This document shows positions 20,201 to 34,246 of a stretch of DNA of 64,000 bases, in pieces. Position 1 is the first letter of the stretch. Each line of letters begins with the position of its first letter. Below the pieces are notes generated by a model. The model was not told the origin of the DNA and searched no databases. It saw only the letters and a list, made by a program, of their open reading frames with translations. Position numbers and translations under genes: made by a program. The DNA comes from Aldrovandia affinis (taxonomy: Eukaryota; Chordata; Actinopteri; Notacanthiformes; Halosauridae), in the NCBI GenBank assembly GCA_029706075.1, contig JAINUG010000193.1, positions 370,001 through 434,000 of the forward strand, in the 5' to 3' direction.

Positions 20201-23200
20201 TACTTGTCTCTCTCCTGTGCAGCCTCCTGCAGCATCTCCAGAAGCTCGTCCTGCTGCTTCTGCAGGACTCTGAGCTGTGCGTGCTCCCCTCCCTCTGGGT
20301 CCACGCCCCGCCCCGCCTCCCCTGCCCCCTGCCCCGCCTCCCCCTGCCCCGCCTCCCCCTGCCCCCCTGCCCCCTGCCCCGCGCTCAGGGGCTCAGCCTC
20401 CGCCACGCTCCCATCCCTCTGCCACACGTCTTCCCCCTCCAGCTTCATCTCCGTCTGGGTGCCAGCGGACACCGGCTGGCGCGCAGGAGACGCAGGCGAG
20501 GCAGCCATCGCCATGGTTTCGGTTTCCATGGACCCCTCCTCAAGGGCCCAATCACTGGCGAGCGTCATCAATGGCGGACACAGATCCAGAGAAGCCGCGT
20601 CATCCACGTCCTCCGATATGCTGTTTTGTCGACTGTTCGTTCTTGCCCTTTTTTTTAGCCCCCTTCCTTGCCCCTAAAGGAAGGAGGAGGCACGGTGATT
20701 CACTAAGGCTGGGATAACCACCGTTATGTTTCAGTGCATTTTTAGTTATAAAATATATATTTAAATGTTTCATTTGTCAATTTATGGCGGGCAGCACTTT
20801 TGCATTCAATTTCACATCAGCATCCAGGTGAAATAGGCCTATAATTTGGACACTGCTGCGAAAAGGTATGACAGGCATGCAAGCAAACTCACTCTCACAC
20901 ACATACACACACACACACACACACCACACACACACTCAGTCCCTTCTGTCACTGTTCACTGAAACCTCATTTCTGGACAATAAACAAATACAGGAAATAC
21001 AGGAAAAAAACCTACACAATTACCAAATGACCTAGTGTTTTCCATTCATAGTAGTGTTTTACCATTGAGCACACGTTGGAGATGACAGGCAAGCCTTGGG
21101 AGGAATTGGTTCCTGCGAACAGAAAGATAACCCAGGTTCATATGATCTACCCTCCTCTGTGTGTGTATCAGTCTTGAACATTCAAAGTGTTTTCCATTTT
21201 TGTTTTACAAGCACATTAACATTGTTTTGAAATATGCATTAGTTGTGTATCATTTGAACACAAAATACCATTTTGAGAAGATAACATTGTTTTGAATGCA
21301 TAGTTACATTTTGCAGGAGATTTGTGGAGTTTTGCCTTTTGTGTGTGTGTTTTGGGATTTGTGTGTAGAGTTCTGAGAATATGAGGTATGCTTTCAGAAA
21401 ACGTGTGTAAACAATTGAGAAAAACTGTAATACTGCATTTTGTAATATGTATGTTTCTTGATCACTTACACACTATCACTGGGCCTATTAACTAAACATC
21501 CCAAACCAAGCCATCTACCAAAAGACAGACCCATTTCCCAAAACTATAAACACTATTCCCCCCATGTATTTTCACACATGATTCAGATTTGTTGAACTTT
21601 TGGGAAAAAACACAAATCACTTCATATATCACTGGCTGCACCATGTGCTCATCTAGAAAGCACTGGCATTCAATATCATTAACTCAAGTGATCACAACTT
21701 GAACCCAAGGAGGAAACACTAAGAGTCAAAATTGTTCACACACCAATCAGAACCTCAGGATTGATAGACAGATAAAAGGCCCATGGGTCAGTTCACTTGT
21801 TTTGGAACAATGGATCTACAAAGACCTGAAGGTAGAGGAAGAGGATGGTGCAAGTATGGTTTTTCATACTGTATCAAGTATTTGAGTACAGTTATAAGAA
21901 CATAAGAACATAAGAATACATAATGATGAGAACGGGCCGTTCGGCCCATCTTGGCTCATCATGTCCTAATCTAAAGAGCAGTATATACTGTAGTACAGGC
22001 AGAGATGGGCAGTATTTCTGTTACTTGTATTTCAAATACGTATTTCAATTACTTTTGAGTATTTTGTCATTTGTATTTGACAGGGCTGAAAAAATTCAAA
22101 TGTAATTTGTAACAAGATACTTTAGGGTGGAGTAATTTTGTATTTTCAAAATACTCAAAATACTTTATCCATGATTCAAAGAACATAAAAAAAGAACAAC
22201 AGTACACTTAGACACCCCCACACAGTGATTTTTAGACCCGCTCTCTGTCGGTTGGACAAGGTGAATGCGTTTTCTAAGTGGCGTTTTGAGAAAACGTGAC
22301 GTGAAAAGTTGGAAAATACGATTTCTCAAAACGCCACTTTGTGACTCCAGAAACACTAGCTAGCATGTACAATTCATGCTGATTTGTTTGTAAGTTTGTA
22401 CTGTACTATTTTCAGTATTTTTCTTTTATATACAAATAGCATCAAAGATAGGAAATTGGTTGTCAATAGCCAAAACAATCAAAATGGAGGGAGTAATTTG
22501 GGCAAACTAATTAGGAGATGCTAAAGATGTGATTGTGCCTCTAACACTTAACACACGGCGATAGCCTATGTAATTGTGTTTTTTTGCTCATATTCATAGA
22601 GAAAGGCAGCCACCTATTCATATGTTGGCCTACGATAGCCAATTGGAGACAAGTTTTTTTCCCTGTATTTTAAAAATACAAAATACATGTATTTTATCTG
22701 ATACATTTTCTGGCACCAGTATTTTGTATTTTATCTGATACATTTATTTGAGGGGTATTTTGTATTTTGTAACAAGATACATTTTGATGTATCTTTGCCC
22801 ATCTCTGAGTACAGGCTATATGATGGCCTACTTTTGTAGGCTTGTTTAGATATTACAGTTGAGGCTTGCCAAGGGTGGATAAGGCATGCAAGGGTTTTTC
22901 TCCCCCGCTGCCTGGCTAGGGCTAATATTGCCTGTGATGTTGATGAGAATCTCTGGCCTGACCCAGACCAGAGACGGGATGCTGAGGCAGAATAAATTAG
23001 ATTTCTTTCTTTATGTACAAACAGTTTTTTTTTGCATTGGTTTATATTGGTAAATACATGGAAATTATTTTACTGTATTCTACGTTCTTTATGTATCAGT
23101 TGCATATTTTTACAGTACATTTACTTTTTCACGCAATTTCAGTTTATTTTACTACAGTACATTGAGGAATTAAAAATTGTGCAAATGTATACATGTGTTG

Positions 23201-24331
23201 TGTCTTTATATTGTGTTCATCATGTAAAGAGGTTGTTCTGGGCGAAAACCATAAGCGCCATTATTCATTGCAGTACCAGGTTTTTATGGTAGTGTTTTTA
23301 ATTGATCTCACCAGTGTGTAATGGCTATTTTGTAGTGTATGTGTATTTGATGGCTTTTGTGTGATGTCTGAAGGCAAAGTTTGGTTTAGATGTAAGATGA
23401 CATGGTTTTGAGTGGAGAGTTTGGTTTTGACATGGAAGTTTGAAGTTTGTGAAGACGAGTGTGCAGTTATGCATTTGTGTTTAGAGTTTTGGGAAATGGA
23501 GCATAATTTCAAGAAATGTGTCTTAGCAATAAAAAAAAACTGTCATACTGTCTAAAAATAAAATCTAACTATACTAACCTTTTCTTTCCCAGTGTTACAG
23601 GTATGGTATGAAGCTGCCAACATTGATGTTTATCGCTGCGCGAACTATGATTGTTCATGTATAAATGCACATCTTGTGAATCGCTCTGGATAAAAGCGTC
23701 TGCTAAGTGCTTAAAATGTAAAAATGTAAAATGTAAAGAAGCCATGATGTAGGTTTACCATCTTGAGTTTCCTCCTCGACTGCAGAATCTACTGGTGTTG
23801 GTCCAGTGTCTCCAATGGTCTGTGGTATGTCAGACATACAAACACAGTATTATTACTGCCTGATAGCTGCTTTATTCCAAATGGGCTGGGAGGTTAAAAT
23901 CTGATGGCAATGCTTATAGATCAGGGGACTGTACACTATGGTTCATGAGGGGGCAACACAAGGTCTAATATGCTTTTGAGAACTGTACAGGGATTGAAAG
24001 CTTCTTCTGCAAATGCACAGTGTGAAATTCTGACTTTGGCAAATTTATGAAGCGTAGTTTCAATTGTTGCCCTAATCAATAATGAATGCATGAGACACAC
24101 AGCAGTGGAGACACATTGTTAAACCAGCTGTGCTCCTAGAAAAGGGTGCAGCACATCTCTCCACCCTGTTTGCCGCCAGCAAATCCATACGGCCCTTTCA
24201 CCACTTGGCCACACGGGGGCGCCACCAGCCTGCTCAACACTTTATCAGAGAGCCCTTCAGTCGGCACTGCTCTTTCTGCAGGAGGTTAGGCCGGGCGCTG
24301 CAGTCTGCCACCGAGTCTGCGTACATACACA

Positions 24332-24383
<52 letters not shown>

Positions 24384-27300
24384 CACATGTGCACACACAC
24401 ACACATACACACGCACACACACACACACACGCACGCACGCACGCACGCACGCACACGTGCACACACCCCACCTTCTGCTGCTGTTTCCTGTTCTTCTCCC
24501 TGCAGAAAACAGAAAATGTGTTTCAATGTGTTTCAAATATTGGGAACTTAGGGGCCTTGGGTGGCGTAACGGTCTAAGCATTCGCTCGGGAATGCAAGTT
24601 GCCTATCGCAGGATTGCAGGATTGCAGGATTGCAGTTCGAAACCTGTCTCTACCAGACCAGCCCTGGCCGGGAGCCCCGATCAGGGGGTGGCGATTGGCT
24701 GTCCACCCCAGGGGGAGGAGTTGCACACACACCTTGTTCGGCACTGCGTGAGTCGAAGGAGGTGACATAATGATACGAGAATCTTACTGCTGTTTGTAGG
24801 TCTTCTGATAGGGCTGCTCGTCCTCGGAGTCCTCCCGCTCCTCCTCTACTTGGCAGGACCTGCAGAGACAAAACTACTGAATACAGGAATGCACAAAGCA
24901 ACAGGGCCAGGAAGAACCCACTAACCAACTGAACAGGGCCTAAAAGAGCCCACTAACCAACTGAACAGGGCCTAGAAGAGCCCACTAACCAACTGAACAG
25001 GGCCTAGAAGAGCCCACTAACCAACTGAAGGACATAAAACCTGAAGCACTTCTAGTCGTGGGAAAGGGAGAGTGAGATCTGCAGTCCCTCCTACGGGGTG
25101 GGTAATGGGCGATTATGTAATATTATGTAATATAAAGGGATGACACCTGCACTGTGGACAGGGGCGGGGGCACTGGGTATCACCTGTACTGGGGACAGAG
25201 GGGGGGCACTGGGTATCACCTGTACTGGGGACAGAGGGGGGGCACTGGGTATCACCTGTACTGGGGACAGAGGGGGGCACTGGGTATCACCTGTACTGGG
25301 GACAGAGGGGGGCACTGGATATCACCTGTACTGGGGACAGAGGGGGGGCACTGGGTATCACCTGTACTGGGGACAGAGGGGGCACTGGGTATCACCTGTA
25401 CTGGGGACAGAGGGGGGGGCACTGGGTATCACCTGTACTGGGGACAGAGGGGGCACTGGGTATCACCTGTACTGGGGACAGAGGGGGGGGGCACTGGGTA
25501 TCACCTGTACTGGGGACAGAGGGGGGCACTGGGTATCACCTGTACTGGGGACAGAGGGGGGGCACTGGGTATCACCTGTACTGGGGACAGAGGGGGCACT
25601 GGGTATCACCTGTACTGGGGACAGAGGGGGGCACTGGGTATCACCTGTACTGGGGACAGAGGGGGGGGGGCACTGGGTATCACCTGTACTGGGGACAGAG
25701 GGGGGGGTATCACCACTGGGTATCACCTGTACTGGGGACAGAGGGGGGGGGGGCACTGGGTATCACCTGTACTGGGGACAGAGGGGGGCACTGGGTATCA
25801 CCTGTACTGGGGATCGGGGTTCAGGTGGCAGAACCACTCTTCGGGAAGCTTCTTAGAGTCAATTCCATCTGGCAGCTTCCTCCACTTCTGGCAGTTGTCA
25901 CACTTGACCCAGTTCTGATCCGGAGTCTTCCTGGAGCCAGAGATATATATACATACATGTGCATACAGTGGCGATTTTACCGTGGGTGCAGGGGGTGCAT
26001 TTTCAAATCAATGTCAAAAAACATGATTTCTGCCCATTGTAATATGGGCCCCTGTTTTAAACCCCTAAAATCGCCACTGTGTGTATAGATAGTACACACG
26101 TTTATCGGTATGATGATGAGGACATGGGTTTGTAACCGGATTTGTAACCGGATGGTGGCGTGTTTGAATCTTGGGCACTTCCGTTACACCACTAAGCAAA
26201 GTACAGTGCCCGAATTCTTTTTTTGTAATACATTTATTTCAGATTTTTTTCTGTTTTTCTCCCAATTTGTTAGCCTATTACACCCTCTATTTATTTAGAT
26301 TTGTCCTCCCCACACGAGTCCGCCGCTCGTCTCTATGAGGCAAGCTAATTCTCAGAGGGCAGTGAACTCTGCTTCCTTCGAGATGGAATTCGCCCACCCA
26401 CGTTCTGGAGACTCCCTTACGTGCTTCACGGCGGACCCGAGCCGGCTCACCTCCCCCCTTCCCCTGGGACGGACAGCCAAACGTCGCCCCCGATCGGGGC
26501 TGATGACCAGGGCCGGTCTGGTAGAGACGGGTTTAGAACCGCGTCCCTGACAGGCAGCGCACACCGTATCAGACCAGCCAAGATACAGTGCGTTAGACCG
26601 CTACGCTATCCGCCGGCCCCTGTGCCTGAATTCTGAAACCCTTAAACGCCTAATTAAATGTGCATGAATGGGTAATGTGTACAATGCAACGTTTGCCTGC
26701 GAATATTTCCGCGGGATAAGATATAGCCCAGCACACAGAGGACACACTGTATGACTACTCACTCAATATCCTCCACTGGCACGGTGCAGTCCTTCTTTCT
26801 AAAGTCCCTCTCCTTCCAGTACTCTTCCAGTTTCACCCCCAGGGTGTATTTTATCTTCCTGGAGACAAAGATTAACCACATTTGTCTGAACATTCAAAAG
26901 ACCAGAAAGGTGACCTTGCTACAATATATATATATATATATGCCATTTAGCAGATTATCCAAAGCAATTTACAGTAGTGAATTCATACATTTTTTTCAGT
27001 ATACAGTATGTGGTTCCAATGGGAATCGAACCCACAACCTAAGCATTGTCAGCGCCATACTCTACCTACTGAGACACACAGAACCACATATACACCACCT
27101 CTACCTACTGAGACACACAGAACCACATATACACCACCTCTACCTACTGAGCCACACAGAACCACACATATACACCACCTCTACCTACTGAGACACACAG
27201 AACCACATATACACCACCTCTACCTACTGAGACACACAGAACAGAACCACATATACACCTCCTCTACCTACTGAGACACACAGAACCACATATACACCAC

Positions 27301-30300
27301 ATATACACCACCTCTACCTACTGAGACACACAGAACCACATATACACCACCTACCTACTGAGACACACAGAACACTCTCTACCTACTGAGACACACAGAA
27401 CCACATATACACCACTACCTACTGAGACACACAGAACCACATATACACCACCTCTACCTACTGACCTCTACTACTGAGCCACACAGAACCACATATACAC
27501 CACCACTCTACCTACTCTACCTACTGAGACACACAGAACCACATATACACCACCTCTACCTACTGAGACACACACTGAGCCACACAGAACCACATATACA
27601 CCACCTCTACCTACTGAGACACACAGAACCACATATACACACACAGAACCACATATACACCACCTCTACCTACTGAGACACACAGAACCACATATACACC
27701 ACCTCTACCTACTGAGACACACAGAACCACATATACACCACCTCTACCTACACATATACACCACCTCTACCTACTGAGACACACAGAACCACATATACAC
27801 CACTACCTACTGAGAGACACAGAACCACATATACACCACCTCTGACCTACACACAGAACCACATATACACCACCTCTACCTACTGAGCCACACAGAACAA
27901 CATATACACCACCTCTACCTACTGAGACACACAGAACCACATATACACCACCTCTACCTACTGAGACACACAGAACCACATATACACCACCTCTACCTAC
28001 TGAGACACACAGAACCACATATACACCACCTCTACCTACTGAGACACACAGAACCACATATACACCACCTCTACCTACTGAGACACACAGAACCACATAT
28101 ACACCACCTCTACCTACTGAGACACACAGAACCACATATACACCACCTCTACCTACTGAGACACACAGAGCCACATATACACCACCTCCACCTACTGAGA
28201 CACACAGAGCCACATATACACCACTTCTACCTACTGCTCTACCTACTGAGACACACAGAACCACATAAAAATGTACATGAAAAAGTTCACGGTGGAAACA
28301 AAGGGGATTAAGTTGTGGTGGATGTTTATTTTTGCTTATTTATTTTTTATTAGGTCATCTAAACGGAGTGGGGGGGGGGACTAAGGACTGTGGGGAGGCT
28401 GTTTTATCAATGCCCCTTGGCCTAGTGGTGTTCTGGTGATAGTGACATTGTTTCACCAGCTTGAAGATTTCGCCCTGGTCCGAAATACATAACTTGTGGT
28501 CATAATGTGGTCCTGAAAAAAAAAATCATGATATTTTATAATAAATATAATATAATATATATAATATCCATACCGACATCATTGTTTTCACTCATTGTGG
28601 CACATCTAGTCTGAGCCATCTACAGAGTCGCAGTACAGACAAGTCAGGGTCTGATTACCTGTACTCCTCCGTGTCATCAAAGTCCTGCTTGTCGTGCGTT
28701 GGTTTGAGGAAGTCACACTGATAATGCCGATGATTCCCACACCCTTGGCCTGTTCACAAACAGAGGAGTGATAGAAAAACTTCTAAAAAAACGTTAAAAA
28801 ACTGCTGCGGCATCAACTGAACCACCAGCGCTAAAAATGCGCTACAGTTTCCCAAACCTATCAATAAAGTTTTAGATCTCTCTCACCCTCTGCTGGAAGC
28901 CGACGCGCTCGTATGCCCGTATTAGACGGTTTTTGTGGTACATCATCACACCGTAATGGTCCTTGTTTATTGGGTTGTACCCAAAGGTTATGCAGAGTCC
29001 CTTTTTCTGAAGAAAGAGTTCAGGACAACAAAACCGAAAGACGGAAAGACATATTGGAGGCCCAAAGAAAAGGGGTTATTTGACTTACTCTGCTTACCTG
29101 CATCTCTCTAAAGGGGAGTCAGTCTGTATGTGAGACATGACAAAGCCAACTATTAAACGCCCAGCTTATAACATGTCACACATATCACTCAAATCCAACC
29201 TGTTCATTATTCCGTGGTTTTGGCGACAAGTCTAGAATATTGGGAGTGCAATACATTCCCAAACGGACTTTGCTTGCTGTTCTGTGAGGTTGTAAATACT
29301 GAAATGTAGTGCGGGATAACTGACTGAAATGTAGTGCGGGATAACTGACTGAAATGTAGTGCGGGATAACTGACTGAAATGCTGCATGATTGAGAATTGG
29401 TTTCCCAGGATTGTTGAGAGACTGTACACGATGGTAACTCCTACTATTTAGTGCTTCGGTGTGTTACTCGTGAAATGCTCTGCACACAAAAAAAAATGGA
29501 CAAATGTAGAAACCTATCCAGTTTTTCACATTACATTACAAGCATTTTAGCAGACACTCTTATCCAGAGCGACTTACACAGTTTACATTTATTTACATAT
29601 AATCAATTTATACAGCTGGATATTTTTACTGAAGCAATTCAGGTTAAGTACCTTTAGCTCAAGGGTACAACGGCAGTGTCCCACCTGGGAATTGAACCAG
29701 CAACCCCAGTTCCCTAACCATTTTTAATTGTATAATTGCACAGGTAAGCTTACCATTCCCCTGCCAACATACACATCAAGAGTCACAATCACATGAGTTT
29801 TGCAGCAAACAACTGAGGGCACTCCAGGTTGAAGACTGAGTCACACAGCACTGTGGATGACTAACTGCTCTGGCACCCAGCGATGTAAACACTTGCACAA
29901 ATATATCGCAATCATTAGCTCCTTTTCCAGGAGAATGTCCTGATTGTCTAATTTACCTCGGTGTGCTAAATAAATCCCTGAAACACCCACCAAGACTGCC
30001 GTTTACAGAATGTTTTTTTGTTGGGGGAAAGAAGAATCACTGTTGCTAACGTATGACGTGGCCAAATTGGCCCTACGTCGACTACCAGAAGTGGCGCACA
30101 AGTGGATAAGCCTATGGCAGCCAGGGATTGGTACTTCATGATAGCCCAAAAATGATGTTTGTCAAAGAACAAATCACACTAAGGGCAAACGTGGATGATA
30201 TGTTTTGGGCTACTGCTCGAGGTCAACGTTGCACCATTCTTGTTGGCCCGTTGGGTGTCCAATAAGCAGACCTACCATTGGTCCACTGATAAAAACAACA

Positions 30301-31248
30301 TCAACGCCATCATTTGCCCAGCTGGGTCACACTTACTGGGTAGTTGTGCAACAGCATCATTACATACAAACAGCGTTCATTAAATACATTTTCCTGAACC
30401 TACCCTCGTTTCACAGGCAGAAATACCCACTGGGCACAGACAGCACCATGGCAACAACAGAAGGATACCAGGAATTTGGGCGTGTACCGGTCAATGTTGG
30501 TGTAGGCCAGACTTTTGGAGACCAGCTGAGTCCTCACCTTCTGTCCCCTGATGATGATCTGCATGCGAGGCCTCAGGTACAGAATGCTGCAGTACGCCTG
30601 AAACACAGCACAAACATTACAGCACACACATTACTGCAGAACGCCTGAAACACAGCACACACATTACTGCAGCACGCCTGAAACACAGCACACACATTAC
30701 TGCAGCACGCCTGAAACACAGCACACACATTACTGCAGCACGCCTGAAACACAGCACACACATTACTGCACAAACATTAACGCAGAACGCCTGAAACACA
30801 GCACACACATTACTGCAGCACGCCTGAAACACAGCACAAACATTACTGAATCAGTAAACAGTACGCCTGAATCCAAACACAGGGGGAGATAGAAAACCCT
30901 GACAAAGACTCATAAAGCCTGATATTCTGTCTGTGGCCTTTTGGGGCAGAAATACAGAAACAGAAATACTTCAGCATGCTCCTGTTCCAGAGGAGCTCCG
31001 GATGTGAACCCAGCATCTCCCTCCCGCCAGCCCTGGACCTGTCCACCCCCAGCAGTACTCACACACAGGGAGTAGGTACTTAGTGGGCCTCGATCCATGT
31101 TTGGGTCCGGCACATCGGCCAAGTCCATGCGCGGAATCCGAATGTCGTACCTGTCCGTCTCGAAATCGAATTCCGTCGGCTGTGTGGAGGTACTGGAGTG
31201 AGGGCAGACAGACAGACAGACAGACAGGGTTAACCGTTTTGAGACCAT

Positions 31249-31280
<32 letters not shown>

Positions 31281-33399
31281 CTGCAGGGGTTCCCCAATTG
31301 TGGGACGAGACGCAGCGGTGGGTCACTAGAGGGGGTTGAGGATAAACTGCATATACAGCACTCAACACTGCACTCAACACTGCACTCAACACTGCACTCA
31401 ACACTGCACTCAACACTGCACTCAACACTGCACTCAGCACAGGGCTCCCACTCAAATCACATTTCCAATTTCCATGACATTTCAATGACAAATGTAATGT
31501 TTGCAACTGACACAAAAATTGACTTTACTTTCATAACTTGCAAATACACATCTCATTGTGTGTGTGTGTGTGTGTGTGTGTGTGAACAGCTGTGGCAGGT
31601 GGCAACAACGGTGGCAGGGGAACAGACATTTTATCGTAACGTTATCGGAAAAGAAGAAACAAGTATATAACGTTACATGGAATCTGAAATTTCCATGACA
31701 GAATAATTTTCAATGATTTTCAAGGTTTTTTCCATGATGCGTGGGAACCCTGTTAACACTACACAATCACATACTATCCAAATCACTGAATTCAGTTTGA
31801 ATTTGTGCTGAATTGATATCTCATGTAGGAACCAATATCATATGCTTATGTTTTATTTTTTTTGTATGTGTAAATGATGTGTCATGGCAAGTGAGACATG
31901 CGAAATATTTCCCTGCTGGGATTAATTAGGTTTGGTTATGTGTTAACATATCTGAGTCTAACCTCCTCAATCATAAATTCCAAGCCTCAAACACACACCT
32001 TCATTCTCAGGGTCACGGGGGGCTGGAGGCTATCCCAGCATGCATTGGGCGAGAGGCAGGAATACATCCTGGACAGGTCGCCAATCCATCACAGGACACA
32101 TACACCATTCACTCACACACTCATACATACAGGCTAATTTAGACTCTCCAATTAGCCTAACGTGCATGTCTTTGGACTGTGGAAGGAAACCCAAGCGGAC
32201 ACGGGGAGAACATGCAAACTCCACACAGAAAGGCCCCCGGCCGGGATTCAAACCTGAGATCTTCCTGATGTGTGGCGGCAGTGCTATCTACTGCACCACC
32301 GTGCCACCCCCGTTGTCTGGAGGTCCAACACGCTGTTAGGGCCACAGAGCCCTACCTTCAAACACGCATATAATCCCTATTTAAGATCACAGCACCCTGA
32401 ATGTTTTACTTCTACTTACAATCCAATGGGGGCTTGCCAAGATATCTTTTAAGATACCCTTTCTCCTTTCTTTCACATTTAAAAAAATGTTTATTTTGTT
32501 AGGCCTAAATGGGTTTATAAACTGATTCTATCGAGCAGTTTTTGCTGAAGGCTATTTCAACGACATCTACAAGCGAGCGCTAGCCTTTTCACCGTTATTC
32601 CCGCTGGCACTGAGCAGCCTTTTCACCGTTATTCCCGCTGGCACTGAGCAGCCTTTTCACCGTTATTCCCGCTGGCACTGAGCAGCCTTTTCACCGTTAT
32701 TCCCGCTGGCACTGAGCAGCCTTTTGTCAGACACTCGTTTCCATCAGTTTTTTAAATGTTTTTTACATTTTCTATTTTCTCTTTCTGCTGTTTTTTCCCC
32801 ATTTTTTCTCCCAATTTAGTAGCCAATTATACCCTCTTTTTTCATGTCAATTATCCCCTCCCTCATATTGAGAGCTCGCTGCTGTAGCCCTGAGACAGGC
32901 AGTGACATGCGGCTGGGCCCCGCCTCCTCCGAGCCAGAACCCGCCAAGCCGTCACCGTAACTCCGGTACACACAGAGCCACTCCTATACGCAGCGAGCTC
33001 GTATCGGCTTCCCTCCCCCCTCCCTGGGGCGGACAGCCAATTGTCGCCCCCTAGTGGCACTCCTGGCCAGAGCCGATACTGGCGCGGCCGGTGGAATGGA
33101 ACCCTGTTCGCCGTGGGCAGCGCTGAACGCTGTGAGCGCTAGAGCCTCCGGGAGGTGGTACTGGGAGGTGGTACTGGTTTAGGCCTCACCTGCGCAGGTT
33201 CCAGATGATGATCCGGGTCCCAGTGGAGCCCTTGGGGTGGGTGGCGTCGATGGCCTCCAGCTCCCGGTGCAGGTCAGCCTCCGTCTGAAACAGCGAGTGC
33301 TCCAGGATGGCGTTCAGGCTGTCTGCATGCTCAGGCACGGCACTGAGTCGGGTCAAAGGTCAAGGAAGGGCAGGAACAGGACGACACTGGTCTGACATC

Positions 33400-33439
<40 letters not shown>

Positions 33440-34154
33440 GTTTCAGATTTTTTCCCCGTTTTTCCTCCCAATTTGGAAGCCAATTACACCCTCTATTTAT
33501 GGGGCAAGCTGTTCTCCTTCGAGATGGAACTCACCGACCCCCTTTTCTGGAGACACCCTTACGTGCTTCACAGCGAGTTCGTGCCGACCCCCCTCCTCCC
33601 TCCCTCAGGAGCGGACAGCCAATCGGGGCTGACGGCCAGGGCCGGTCTGGCAGAGACGGGTTTAGAACCGCATCCCTCGCTTTTCTTTATTTTAACCTAT
33701 ATTTAACCAGGCAGGTCAACTGAGAACTTCTATTTCTCATTTGTGGTGATGACCGCAAGGAATTGTGCAGCCAATCAGATGCAGGGGGAAAGCAGGTGGC
33801 CAGATGTAGAGACAGTTCCTTGTGGGATTTTCTTTTTGGTGAGAACCAGGGAACCTTTTAGGAGAACCAGGGAACCTTTCAGGCCATTTTGGGCTTCCGT
33901 TTTTCTCACTGGGAAAGGATATACTTTCCTTTGTCCGTTCCGTCTGGTCTGAAGGTGACGATGGGTACCACCACGTTCTGAGCCCGAATGGCCGCCAGGT
34001 AGGACTGGGACAGGAGGCCAATGGTCCTGGAGGCCTGGTCTTTGGAGAAGACGATGGCGTCCTTCCCCAGACGCATGGAGCCAGACTTGAACCCGTTTCC
34101 ATAGAGACCCACTGGGACATGGCCTTTAACTGAGCGTTTCTCACTGAACCCAAA

Positions 34155-34246
<92 letters not shown>

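Larger units (their letters stand above)
20674..24471. other. morc3a intron 13 (3.8 kb)
   Basis: This intron contains (CA)n near 20897-20935, a 0.8-kb non-autonomous hAT-like element (22000-22807), an L2 3' end (23570-23740) and a (GCAC)n/(CA)n block (24328-24465). Repeated ACATAAGAACATAAGAA at about 21895 belongs to a common fish repeat. I place no exon here with confidence. Confidence 0.5.

Noticed and set aside
23759-23819. Possible 61-nt morc3a exon reading [20 protein letters not shown] with AG and GT borders
   Set aside because: Its length fits the phase change from exon 12 to exon 14, but in that phase it contains a stop. The open frame does not match the phase of exon 12. The 28-nt exon at 24472-24499 fits without a stop.
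25140-25918. Plus-strand frames with [10 protein letters not shown]-type repeats
   Set aside because: They are antisense readings of the splice-junction minisatellite and exon 11.
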